In this document: positions 19,650 to 26,243 of the stretch, piece by piece
Position numbering within the stretch: position 1 is the first letter of the stretch
Layout of the letters: each line of letters opens with the position of its first letter
Translations under genes and position numbers: made by a program
NCBI RefSeq assembly: GCF_002699985.1
Contig: NZ_LKBT01000023.1
Location: forward strand, 1 to 64,000
Origin: Pseudomonas sp. ICMP 561
Lineage (GTDB): Bacteria > Pseudomonadota > Gammaproteobacteria > Pseudomonadales > Pseudomonadaceae
DNA length: 64,000 bases
Direction of reading: 5' to 3'
The notes under the pieces: generated by a model
What the model saw: only the letters and a program-made list of their open reading frames with translations
The model's database searches: none
What the model was told of the DNA's origin: nothing

Positions 19650-19672
19650 AAAGTTTTTCTGAGCGCTCTCGT
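19648..19672 (+). promoter_or_regulatory. Candidate iron-starvation sigma (PvdS-type) promoter
   Basis: CTAAAG at 19648–19653, then exactly 16 bases, then CGT at 19670–19672. The PvdS iron-starvation box is TAAAT-N16-CGT, so one base differs. It would drive the pvdA-like gene. No PvdS-type sigma gene is in the window. Confidence 0.4.
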
Positions 19673-19839
19673 CACTACCTTTGAATGCACTTTTGAAAGC
19701 GCTTCTTCTGGCCGATGCGCAGGTGTTGGAAAAGGCAGGCTGCGCCGTGAAGGCGGAGTAACGCCACCCTCAGGGTGAGGACGATTTATTCCGGCCCGCG
19801 TCGTGCTCCACAGCTACCGTGAAACAGGACACTGGCATC

Positions 19840-21174
19840 ATGACTCAGTTGATCTCACCGACCTACGACGTACTTGGCATTGGCTTTGGTCCGTCCAATC
19901 TGGCGCTGGCGATTGCTTTGCAGGAACAGGCTCTGCAGCAGGGGCGCAATTATCAGGCGCTGTTCCTCGACAAGCAGCACGACTACCGCTGGCATGGCAA
20001 CACCCTCGTCACCCAGAGCGAGTTACAGATTTCCTACCTCAAGGATCTGGTCACCTTGCGTAACCCGACCAGTCCTTTCAGTTTCGTGAATTACCTGCAC
20101 AAACACGACCGACTGATCGACTTCATAAACCTGGGCACACTTTATCCGTGCCGTATGGAATACAACGACTATCTGTGCTGGGTAGCCCGACAATTTTCCG
20201 AGCAGTGCGCCTATGGCGAAGAGGTTTCCCGCGTTGAGCCCGTGCAAGGTCCTGATGGCATAGAGCTGCTCAAAGTGCTGTCCACCGATGTGCGGGGTCA
20301 GGAGCGTTTCCGTCTGACGCGCTCCGTGGTCGTCAGTACCGGTGGGACGCCGCGCATCCCGGCGGCGTTCAGTCATCTGCGTAACGACGCGCGCGTGTTC
20401 CACCACTCGCGCTACCTGGAAAGTATCGCCAAACAGCCATGCCTGAAGAACCCGTCGATGCGCATTGCGGTGATTGGCGGCGGGCAGAGTGCGGCCGAGG
20501 CGTTCATTGACCTTAATGACAGCTACCCGTCGGCGCAGGTCGACATGATTCTGCGTGCAGCGGTGCTAAAACCAGCGGATGACAGCCCTTTCGTCAACGA
20601 AATCTTCGCGCCGAGCTATACCGATCTGGTGTTCAACGAGCCGCAGGCAGAGCGTGAAAAGTTGATTCAGGAATACCACAACACCAACTATTCAGTGGTG
20701 GACCTCAACCTGATCGAGTCGATCTATTCGATTTTTTACCGACAGAAAGTTGCCAATCAGCAGCGTCATGCGTTTCTTAGCCGGCGCACTGTCGAGTTGG
20801 CCGGTGCCGACAGCAATGGCATCGAACTGACCCTGCGCGATAGCGCCACCGGCGCGACCGAGCAACGCCGTTATGACGTGGTGATTCTGGCTACCGGTTA
20901 TCAGCGCAGCTCCCATCGCGAGCTGCTCGCGCCGCTCAAGGATTACCTTGGCGACTATGAAGTGGGTCGCGATTACCGTTTGCAAACCGATCCGCGACTG
21001 CGTGCAGGCATCTACATGCAGGGCTTCAGCCAGGACAGCCACGGCCTTAGTGACACGCTGCTGTCGGTGTTGCCGATGCGTGCTGCGGAAATCGCTGCAT
21101 CGATTTTCGACCAGCCACAGGGTGGCAAAAGCATCAATCGCGATACGAAGAGCCGGGCGGCACAAAGTGCCTGA
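19840..21174 (+). CDS. pvdA: L-ornithine N5-monooxygenase (PvdA-type)
   Basis: FAD- and NADPH-dependent hydroxylase that makes N5-hydroxyornithine, the precursor of hydroxamate iron ligands. Motifs: FAD-binding GIGFGPSNLAL near the N terminus, substrate region LQISYLKDLVTLRNP, NADPH-binding GGGQSAAEAF near residue 215, and the C-terminal ATGYQRS. Start ATG at 19840 gives 444 residues, the same as P. aeruginosa PvdA to within a residue; a GTG 21 bp upstream is the alternative. It is the strongest sign that the NRPS product is a hydroxamate. The partner that acylates or formylates hydroxyornithine is not in the window and may lie left of it. Confidence 0.95.
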   Translation: MTQLISPTYDVLGIGFGPSNLALAIALQEQALQQGRNYQALFLDKQHDYRWHGNTLVTQSELQISYLKDLVTLRNPTSPFSFVNYLHKHDRLIDFINLGTLYPCRMEYNDYLCWVARQFSEQCAYGEEVSRVEPVQGPDGIELLKVLSTDVRGQERFRLTRSVVVSTGGTPRIPAAFSHLRNDARVFHHSRYLESIAKQPCLKNPSMRIAVIGGGQSAAEAFIDLNDSYPSAQVDMILRAAVLKPADDSPFVNEIFAPSYTDLVFNEPQAEREKLIQEYHNTNYSVVDLNLIESIYSIFYRQKVANQQRHAFLSRRTVELAGADSNGIELTLRDSATGATEQRRYDVVILATGYQRSSHRELLAPLKDYLGDYEVGRDYRLQTDPRLRAGIYMQGFSQDSHGLSDTLLSVLPMRAAEIAASIFDQPQGGKSINRDTKSRAAQSA

Positions 21175-21218
21175 GCGACTGTGATTGCGGTGTGATTTAC
21201 ACATCCGGACTAAATCCG

Positions 21219-21259
21219 CAGCGCCCCTGAGCGTCATACGAACCTGGGGCGCTGTTTTT
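21219..21259 (+). terminator. Rho-independent terminator after the pvdA-like gene
   Basis: Nine-bp perfect arms CAGCGCCCC / GGGGCGCTG with an 18-nt loop, followed by TTTTT. It lies between the hydroxylase and the next small gene, so downstream genes may depend on readthrough or their own promoter. Confidence 0.7.
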
Positions 21260-21297
21260 CAATGCGCATCTTTTTCGCGGCCCGAGGTGGTCCTGCC

Positions 21298-21546
21298 ATG
21301 TCCTGCAACTCTACTAACGGAACGTTGTTACTGCCCGACGGGCGCCGACTGTTCGCCGATGCAGGCGAGCGCTTCCTTATGTTTCTGGTAGACGATAAGC
21401 CGCTGCTTGAAGTGGCGCGTGACGGCGATGTCTGGCGGGTGCCGCATGATCGCGAGCCGTCACAGCTTGATTTCGCACTGTGGTCATTGGCTGCGCTGAT
21501 GGTGCAGAGCCGCGAAGTGTTCTTCGAGCAATGCCGGTTATGTTGA
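21298..21546 (+). CDS. Unrecognised 82-residue protein in the siderophore locus
   Basis: I do not recognise this protein. The chosen start, ATG at 21298, has GAGGTGG 7 nt before it; an upstream in-frame ATG at 21262 touches the terminator T-run and has no ribosome site. The product is acidic and has two N-terminal beta-like hydrophobic stretches (TLLLPDGRRLF, RFLMFLVDDKPLLEV), a hydrophobic helix-like stretch (FALWSLAALMVQS) and a C-terminal CRLC. Not a membrane protein by eye. It sits 55 nt before the FhuF-like reductase on the same strand, so a role with ferric-siderophore reduction or cofactor handling is possible but only inferred from position. Confidence 0.6.
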   Translation: MSCNSTNGTLLLPDGRRLFADAGERFLMFLVDDKPLLEVARDGDVWRVPHDREPSQLDFALWSLAALMVQSREVFFEQCRLC

Positions 21547-21601
21547 CGTTATTTCACCTGGCCGTGATCAATCCCGACTCCAGGCAGCGCGGGGCGCAAG
21601 C

Positions 21602-22357
21602 ATGATTGCTGCCCTCGCGCCGCTGTTCATTGGGCAGTTCGCAAGCTATCGCGACGTGCTGGTAACGCGTGATGACCCTCGGCCCTCGATTGCTTCCACG
21701 CGCCTGTTGCAGCCTGAGTATCTGGAGCCTGTGCTGCAGCGTTTTTCACCGGAACACGCGGGCCAGGACCGTCGCGCCCTGGCGTCACAATGGTCGAAGT
21801 ATTATCTGGTCAAACTGATTCCACCGGTGGTGGCTGCTGCTCTGGTACTTGGCCGTCGCCTGCCGTTGGACTTTGCTGACGTCGAGGTGGTGCTTGATGC
21901 ACAGGGCTTGCCTGAAGCCTTCAAACTGAAGGGCGACGGCGAGGTGTTCAGTAGCCCGCCGAGCGATCCGTTCCAACGTTTCAGTGACCTGATCGACGCC
22001 CATTTGCAGCCTTTTGTGCAGGGCCTGGCCAGTGAGGTCAAGCTCTCACCCAAAGTGCTGTGGAGCAACGCCGGTAACTATTTCGAGTGGTTTATCGGTG
22101 AAATGGCGCGAGTGCCGCTGCCGCCGCATCTATTGGCGGATGGCAAGGCACTGTTGGAAACCGAATGGCGCCCTGACGGCTCACGCAATCCGCTGTTTTT
22201 ACCGATTCGCTACGAACCCGTGTCCTGTGACCTGCGCGCCGACGGACGCTGGCGTCAACGGCGAGTCTGTTGCATTCGCTATCGTCTGGACACGCTGGCT
22301 CATTGTGATAACTGTCCTTTGATCGACGAGCCGCCGCCGGAAATGATCACCCTCTAG
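21602..22357 (+). CDS. fhuF: FhuF-type ferric-siderophore reductase (2Fe-2S)
   Basis: Cytoplasmic iron-sulfur protein that reduces ferric hydroxamates and frees Fe(II) after import. The C terminus carries the family's unusual cluster ligand pattern, CC-x10-C-x2-C (VCCIRY...HCDNCPL). The N-terminal part (ASQWSKYYLVKLIPPVVAAAL, then GNYFEWFIGEM) fits the FhuF/FhuF-like domain. 251 residues. ATG at 21602 has only a weak purine-rich site before it. It converges with the FhuC-like ATPase gene downstream, and supports a reduction-based rather than hydrolysis-only iron release route. Confidence 0.88.
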   Translation: MIAALAPLFIGQFASYRDVLVTRDDPRPSIASTRLLQPEYLEPVLQRFSPEHAGQDRRALASQWSKYYLVKLIPPVVAAALVLGRRLPLDFADVEVVLDAQGLPEAFKLKGDGEVFSSPPSDPFQRFSDLIDAHLQPFVQGLASEVKLSPKVLWSNAGNYFEWFIGEMARVPLPPHLLADGKALLETEWRPDGSRNPLFLPIRYEPVSCDLRADGRWRQRRVCCIRYRLDTLAHCDNCPLIDEPPPEMITL

Positions 22358-22432
22358 CCGCCCTTGGCGCTGCCGGGCGGTAAACCACCGCGCAGCGCTC
22401 AGTTGTTCACGTCAATCAGTCACCTCAATCGG

Positions 22433-23200
22433 TCAGATTGGGTAGCTGATCGGTGAGCCGTCGACAGGGTTGGGCAGCACGCCCATCGCAATGCCATAAA
22501 TGTCTTGCAGGATTTCACTGCGCATCAGTTGGCCTGGACTGCCCTGGGCCAGCAAACGTCCACCGTGCAGTGCCAGCAGATGGTCGCAATAACGAGCTGC
22601 CATATTGACGTCATGCAAGACCACCAGCACCCCAAGGTTGAGTTCGCGGCTAAGGGTCTTGACCCTGCCGAGCACTTCCACCTGATGGGCGATGTCCAGT
22701 GCAGACGTCGGCTCGTCGAGCAGCAGGAAACGGCTGTTTTGCGACAGCAACATGGCCAGCCAGACCCGTTGGCGCTCGCCACCGGACAACTGGTCGACCA
22801 TCCGTTCGGCAAAGGTGTCGGTGTCGGTCAATTCCAGCGCGCGATCAATGTGCATGTTGTCTTCGCGCGTCACGCGACCCAGCGCCCCATGCCAGGGGTA
22901 ACGCCCAAAAGCGACCAGTTCGCGGACATTCAAACTGTCGGTTTGCGGCAATTGTTGGGGCAGGTAAGCGACCTGACGGGCGAAATCGCGACTGTTCCAG
23001 CTGCTGAGCGGCTTGCCGTCCAGGCTGATCGTTCCTGAGGACGGTTGCAGCTGACGGGCCAACAGTTTGAGCAGGGTCGATTTGCCCGAGCCGTTGTGAC
23101 CGATCAGGCCGATCATCTGGCCATGGGGCAGCTGCATGCTGAGGGGTTGGAGCAGAGTGCGCTCGGTGACGTTGAGGCTGACGTTTTCCAGATCGAACAT
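22433..23200 (-). CDS. fhuC: FhuC/FecE-type ATPase of the ferric-siderophore importer
   Basis: ABC ATPase of 255 residues with Walker A GHNGSGKST, Q-loop YLPQQLP, signature LSGGERQRVWLA, Walker B FLLLDEPTSALD and H-loop VLHDVN, all as in FepC/FhuC/FecE importers. It would power the FhuB-like permease and FhuD-like binding protein, though it is transcribed as its own unit about 8.5 kb away from them. A good candidate Fur box lies 53–71 bp before its start. Confidence 0.92.
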   Translation of the reverse strand: MFDLENVSLNVTERTLLQPLSMQLPHGQMIGLIGHNGSGKSTLLKLLARQLQPSSGTISLDGKPLSSWNSRDFARQVAYLPQQLPQTDSLNVRELVAFGRYPWHGALGRVTREDNMHIDRALELTDTDTFAERMVDQLSGGERQRVWLAMLLSQNSRFLLLDEPTSALDIAHQVEVLGRVKTLSRELNLGVLVVLHDVNMAARYCDHLLALHGGRLLAQGSPGQLMRSEILQDIYGIAMGVLPNPVDGSPISYPI

Positions 23201-23252
23201 TAAGTCACCCTGAGACCGATTGAATCGCGGGGGGAGGAGTATAGGTTTTAAT

Positions 23253-23271
23253 GCTAATGAGAATCAATGTT
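23253..23271 (-). promoter_or_regulatory. Candidate Fur box before the fhuC-like gene
   Basis: GCTAATGAGAATCAATGTT matches 14 of 19 bases of the Fur consensus, the best of the three sites seen in this locus. It lies 53–71 bp upstream of the ATPase start, the usual promoter zone. Confidence 0.6.
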
Positions 23272-23285
23272 GAAAATGGGGATCG

Positions 23286-23445
23286 GGTATGCCGAGCGAC
23301 GATGAGGCCCCCAGTGACGGGGCAAGGGCGTTTTGCTTACTTTTGGCTGGGCCGGCTTCCGGCTCCATCAAAAGTGAGGCGCTGAAGAAGCGCAACCAAT
23401 ATTAAGCCGTTACCCCAAAACGGATCTGTACACCAAAATGCACTA
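23286..23445 (+). repeat. Third copy of the long repeat flanking the siderophore transport genes
   Basis: Starts GGGTATGCCGAGCGAC and contains GGGCCGGCTTCCGGCTCCA, CAAAAGTGAGGCGCTG and GCGCAACCAAT, in the same order as the arm at 11699–11887, by eye about 80% identical and in the same direction. Nothing else is seen in the 23201–23649 gap apart from the Fur box. Confidence 0.75.
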
Positions 23446-23649
23446 TCCGAAGGTGAGGTCTCTGCCAGCCAGAGTGCCGCCCAGACCTGAACCCCAACTG
23501 AACATCCCGTGCTCTTGCCAAGAAAACCTTTGGATACCTGAACTTATCTGCATTTTCTGCCTCTCATGCCGGTAGCCATTGATCGCGGCACCCTGATAAG
23601 CTCGCGGCTTTACTCGTTTGCCCTATTGGCGCATGAACAAGGAATCAGA

Positions 23650-24399
23650 ATGAAACAGCATCGGTTGGCAGCGGCGATTGCCCTGGTCGGTCTGGTACTC
23701 GCAGGTTGTGATAAGCAAGCCAGCACTGTTGAGCTGAAAACCCCGGCACAAAAAGCGTCTTACGGCATTGGTCTGAACATGGGCAAGAGCCTGGCTCAGG
23801 AAGGCATGGATGACCTTGACTCCAAAGCAGTAGCTCTCGGTATCGAAGATGCCGTTGGCAAGAAAGACCAGAAACTGAAGGACGAAGAATTGGTTGAAGC
23901 CTTCGCAGCGCTGCAAAAGCGTGCCGAAGAGCGGATGGCCAAAATGAGCGAAGAGTCGGCTGCAGCCGGCAAGAAATTCCTCGAAGAAAACGGCAAGAAG
24001 GCAGGTGTAGTAACTACCGCTTCTGGCCTGCAGTACGAAATCGTCAAGAAAGCCGATGGCCCTCAGCCTAAGCCAACTGACGTAGTGACTGTTCACTACG
24101 AAGGCAAGCTGACTGATGGCAAGGTTTTCGATAGCTCTGTTGAGCGTGGCAGCCCGATTGATCTGCCGGTTAGCGGCGTGATCCCAGGTTGGGTCGAAGG
24201 TCTGCAACTGATGCACGTTGGCGAGAAGATCAAGCTCTACATCCCGAGCGATCTGGCCTACGGCGCACAGAGCCCAAGCCCGACAATCCCTGCCAACTCG
24301 GTTCTGGTGTTCGATCTTGAACTGCTGGGCATCAAGGACCCTGCTGCTGCAGGCGCACCTGACGCCGAAGAAGAGCCGGCGGCTCCCGCTTCCAAGTAA
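23650..24399 (+). CDS. fklB: FKBP-type peptidyl-prolyl isomerase, lipoprotein (FklB/Mip type)
   Basis: Envelope protein-folding isomerase. The ATG at 23650 is chosen over 23566 because AAGGAA precedes it and it gives a clean lipoprotein signal (LVGLVLAGC, lipid on Cys 20 or so). Domain order: signal and lipobox, N-terminal dimerising FKBP_N helix region (about 30–125, ASYGIGLNMGKSL to KKFLEENGKK), then the catalytic FKBP fold (about 130–225, VTVHYEGKLTDGKVFDSS, GVIPGWVEGLQ, IPSDLAYG). An acidic Ala/Pro-rich tail ends the 249-residue protein. A stand-alone gene followed by a terminator; it is the first gene of the block syntenic with P. aeruginosa. Confidence 0.93.
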   Translation: MKQHRLAAAIALVGLVLAGCDKQASTVELKTPAQKASYGIGLNMGKSLAQEGMDDLDSKAVALGIEDAVGKKDQKLKDEELVEAFAALQKRAEERMAKMSEESAAAGKKFLEENGKKAGVVTTASGLQYEIVKKADGPQPKPTDVVTVHYEGKLTDGKVFDSSVERGSPIDLPVSGVIPGWVEGLQLMHVGEKIKLYIPSDLAYGAQSPSPTIPANSVLVFDLELLGIKDPAAAGAPDAEEEPAAPASK

Positions 24400-24420
24400 G
24401 CGACGCACCGGTTTGACCTC

Positions 24421-24451
24421 AACGCCCCGTTTCGACGGGGCGTTGTCGTTT
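24421..24451 (+). terminator. Rho-independent terminator after the FKBP gene
   Basis: Perfect 10-bp arms AACGCCCCGT.. / ..ACGGGGCGTT with a 4-nt TTCG loop, followed by GTCGTTTC. Confidence 0.75.
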
Positions 24452-24681
24452 CTGGTCGAACGGATTCGGATGAGCGCAGTCCGAGTAAGATGAACGGGCT
24501 GTAGAAGCCGAGTGCTTTGTCTGACGATCCAACATTTTTGTGACAGTGGCTGTGGGTAACTTCTGGGCAGGCTTAAGTCAACGATTTTTATAGCTTTTTT
24601 TATGTGACTAAAAAACGCCCGATTTGACTCCGGACCCCGTAAAACAAGGGTTGTGGCCAGAAAAAACGCCTCTGTTCACAA

Positions 24682-24713
24682 GGTTATCCACAAGATGTGT
24701 GGATAACCTTTTT
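24682..24713 (+). promoter_or_regulatory. Inverted pair of consensus DnaA boxes / hairpin
   Basis: Perfect 11-bp inverted repeat GGTTATCCACA / TGTGGATAACC with a 5-nt spacer, followed by TTTTT. Each arm contains the exact DnaA box TTATCCACA. It lies about 70 bp before the DUF1232 gene. It may bind DnaA, or act as a terminator-like stem in the leader, or both. Confidence 0.6.
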
Positions 24714-24782
24714 GAGTATCAGGCACCGACTTTTGTATGGACGGTGTTTATCGGCAACAAACGTCGTTCAACGGGAGTGGAC

Positions 24783-25235
24783 ATGAAAGCACCCTGGAAT
24801 TTGCTTCGATATCTACCTATGGCGCGAAGATTGATCGCTGCCGGACGCTTGCCGGCCTTGCTATTCGCCGTTGCACGCAAGGGCTCTGCTGAAGGCAGTC
24901 GCCTTGGCAAGATAAAAGATGACCTGCGTCTGCTTCAGGCTCTGTGTCTGGCTTACTGGCGTGGCGAGTATCGATCGATCAGCCCCAAAGCGCTCCTGTC
25001 CATCGTGGCAGGGCTGATGTACTTCCTGAGCCCGCTTGATGCGATACCTGACTGGATCCCCGGGCTGGGCATGTTCGATGACATTGCCGTTCTGGCCTGG
25101 ATCATGAAAAGTCTTGATGGCGAGTTGAATGCGTTCCGCGAGTGGCGTGCACGTCAATCACCGGAGAAGCTGATTGTGGTCGAGCGTCTGCCTGCCACTG
25201 CTGCTTTGCTTGAACAGGAAAAAGCCAAGGATTGA
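24783..25235 (+). CDS. DUF1232 (YkvA-family) small membrane-associated protein
   Basis: 150 residues. The conserved DUF1232 core is near residues 70–105, with PKALLSIVAGLMYFLSPLDAIPDWIPGLG and FDDIAVLAW (membrane segment plus the SPxDxIPD motif; written here in pieces). The N terminus is basic. ATG at 24783 follows GGGAGT and is preferred to the upstream in-frame GTG/TTG region. Function of the family is not known to me. It is preceded by the inverted DnaA-box pair, which is the odd feature of this gene. Confidence 0.82.
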   Translation: MKAPWNLLRYLPMARRLIAAGRLPALLFAVARKGSAEGSRLGKIKDDLRLLQALCLAYWRGEYRSISPKALLSIVAGLMYFLSPLDAIPDWIPGLGMFDDIAVLAWIMKSLDGELNAFREWRARQSPEKLIVVERLPATAALLEQEKAKD

Positions 25236-25344
25236 CCGATCAGTCCTCTCAACCCGATCAGATGCTGGGGGGCGCATTCGGGGTGGGCAAGTCGCCCATG
25301 ACCGCTGTTAAACTGCGGCCATGGGAATAAACCTACTCGATGTG

Positions 25345-25359
25345 TGTAGTTGTCCTACA
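25345..25359 (+). promoter_or_regulatory. Possible autoregulatory operator
   Basis: Perfect 5-bp inverted repeat TGTAG-TTGTC-CTACA ending 10 nt before the ATG of the HTH gene. Short, so it could be chance. Confidence 0.25.
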
Positions 25360-25369
25360 TGGGGGTTGT

Positions 25370-25717
25370 ATGGATTTGCAGGTTATTTCTCGCGATGGTG
25401 AGCCGGAGTACGCTGTTCTGCCGTGGGCTCAGTATCAGGCGTTGCTCAAGGCCGCCGGTATTTCTGGTCACTCGCAGGCTCAGCCAAATCCCGCCCCGGC
25501 CGTTTCTGTTGGCGAGGTTGCCGAACTGCCGGGTCTTGATCAGTTAGCGGTGTTACGTGCCGCCAAAGGGCTTGAAGTCGCGCAATTGGCGAGAACCGTC
25601 GGCATCAGCCCGTCGTATCTGGAAATGATCGAACGTGGCGAGCGTATACCTGACGCCGCGATTCTTCGCAGCCTGGCGTGGGAAATGGGTTTGACGGGCT
25701 GGCGAGGTGAGCAATGA
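25370..25717 (+). CDS. Helix-turn-helix (XRE) DNA-binding protein with Phd-like N terminus
   Basis: 115 residues. The C-terminal half is a Cro/CI-type helix-turn-helix (LAVLRAAKGLEVAQLARTVG, then SPSYLEMIERGERIPDAAIL). The N terminus (MDLQVISRDGEPEYAVLPW AQYQALL) resembles the start of Phd/YefM-like antitoxins. ATG at 25370 follows a G-rich site. The stop overlaps the next gene's start (ATGA), so the two are translated together. The inverted repeat TGTAG-N5-CTACA at 25345–25359, just before the start, could be an autoregulatory operator. Conserved in the pseudomonad core block; target unknown. Confidence 0.75.
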   Translation: MDLQVISRDGEPEYAVLPWAQYQALLKAAGISGHSQAQPNPAPAVSVGEVAELPGLDQLAVLRAAKGLEVAQLARTVGISPSYLEMIERGERIPDAAILRSLAWEMGLTGWRGEQ

Positions 25718-26073
25718 GTGTGCGCATCAGCCGTCAGCATTGGGACGGGTTGCTGGCCGAGCTGGATCAAGCGCGCCGCCAGCGTCATCTGTTGACCTAT
25801 CGTGCATTGCTGGAGCGCTTGCAGTTGCCAAGCCCGGCCATGCAGACCCTGACCGCTGCGCTGGAACATCTCGCGGCTATTGACGCCAAGGCCGAGCAAC
25901 CATTGCGCAGTTCGCTGGTGATCAGCCAGGGCGCGAGCCGGTTGCCGCGTACCGGTTTCTTTGAGTGCGTTGAGCGTCTGGGGCGGTTTTCAGGGCCTTC
26001 GGATGGCGTTGCTGCCGCGTCGTGGCATGCTTCTGAAGTGGTTCGGGTGTTTGAGTTCAGTTATCCCGAGTAA
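25714..26073 (+). CDS. Conserved hypothetical protein coupled to the HTH gene
   Basis: 119 residues, start overlapping the stop of the HTH gene (ATGA). The N-terminal half is helical (HWDGLLAELDQARRQRHLLTYRALLERL), the C-terminal part has SRLPRTGFFECVERLGRF and ends VVRVFEFSYPE. I recognise it as a conserved pseudomonad protein but know no function. Translational coupling to an XRE/Phd-like protein suggests they work together. Confidence 0.7.
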   Translation: MSVRISRQHWDGLLAELDQARRQRHLLTYRALLERLQLPSPAMQTLTAALEHLAAIDAKAEQPLRSSLVISQGASRLPRTGFFECVERLGRFSGPSDGVAAASWHASEVVRVFEFSYPE

Positions 26074-26138
26074 CCGCAGCTGGGACAGAATTGTCCTGTG
26101 TGAGATGTATGGTTGCCTACAGCGTAGCCCTTGAACTT

Positions 26139-26228
26139 GTAGGACCGGCTTTAGCCGGGAGGGCGGTATTTCTGCCGATGGATATATGGCGTATTTCCCG
26201 AAGTCCTCCCGGCTAAAGCCGGTCCTAC
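26139..26228. repeat. Paired REP palindromes (REPIN), GTAGGACCGGCTTTAGCC family
   Basis: GTAGGACCGGCTTTAGCCGG and its reverse complement 46 bp further on. Fills the 170-bp gap before the convergent EAL/GGDEF gene. The same family recurs at 56145–56367. Confidence 0.85.
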
Positions 26229-26243
26229 GGGATGTGTAAGTCA

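Noticed and set aside
1..21174. Assignment of the NRPS locus as standard pyoverdine
   Set aside because: PvdA- and PvdE-like genes fit, but the FhuB/D/C/F set and FhuA-like receptor do not; no chromophore genes are seen in the window.
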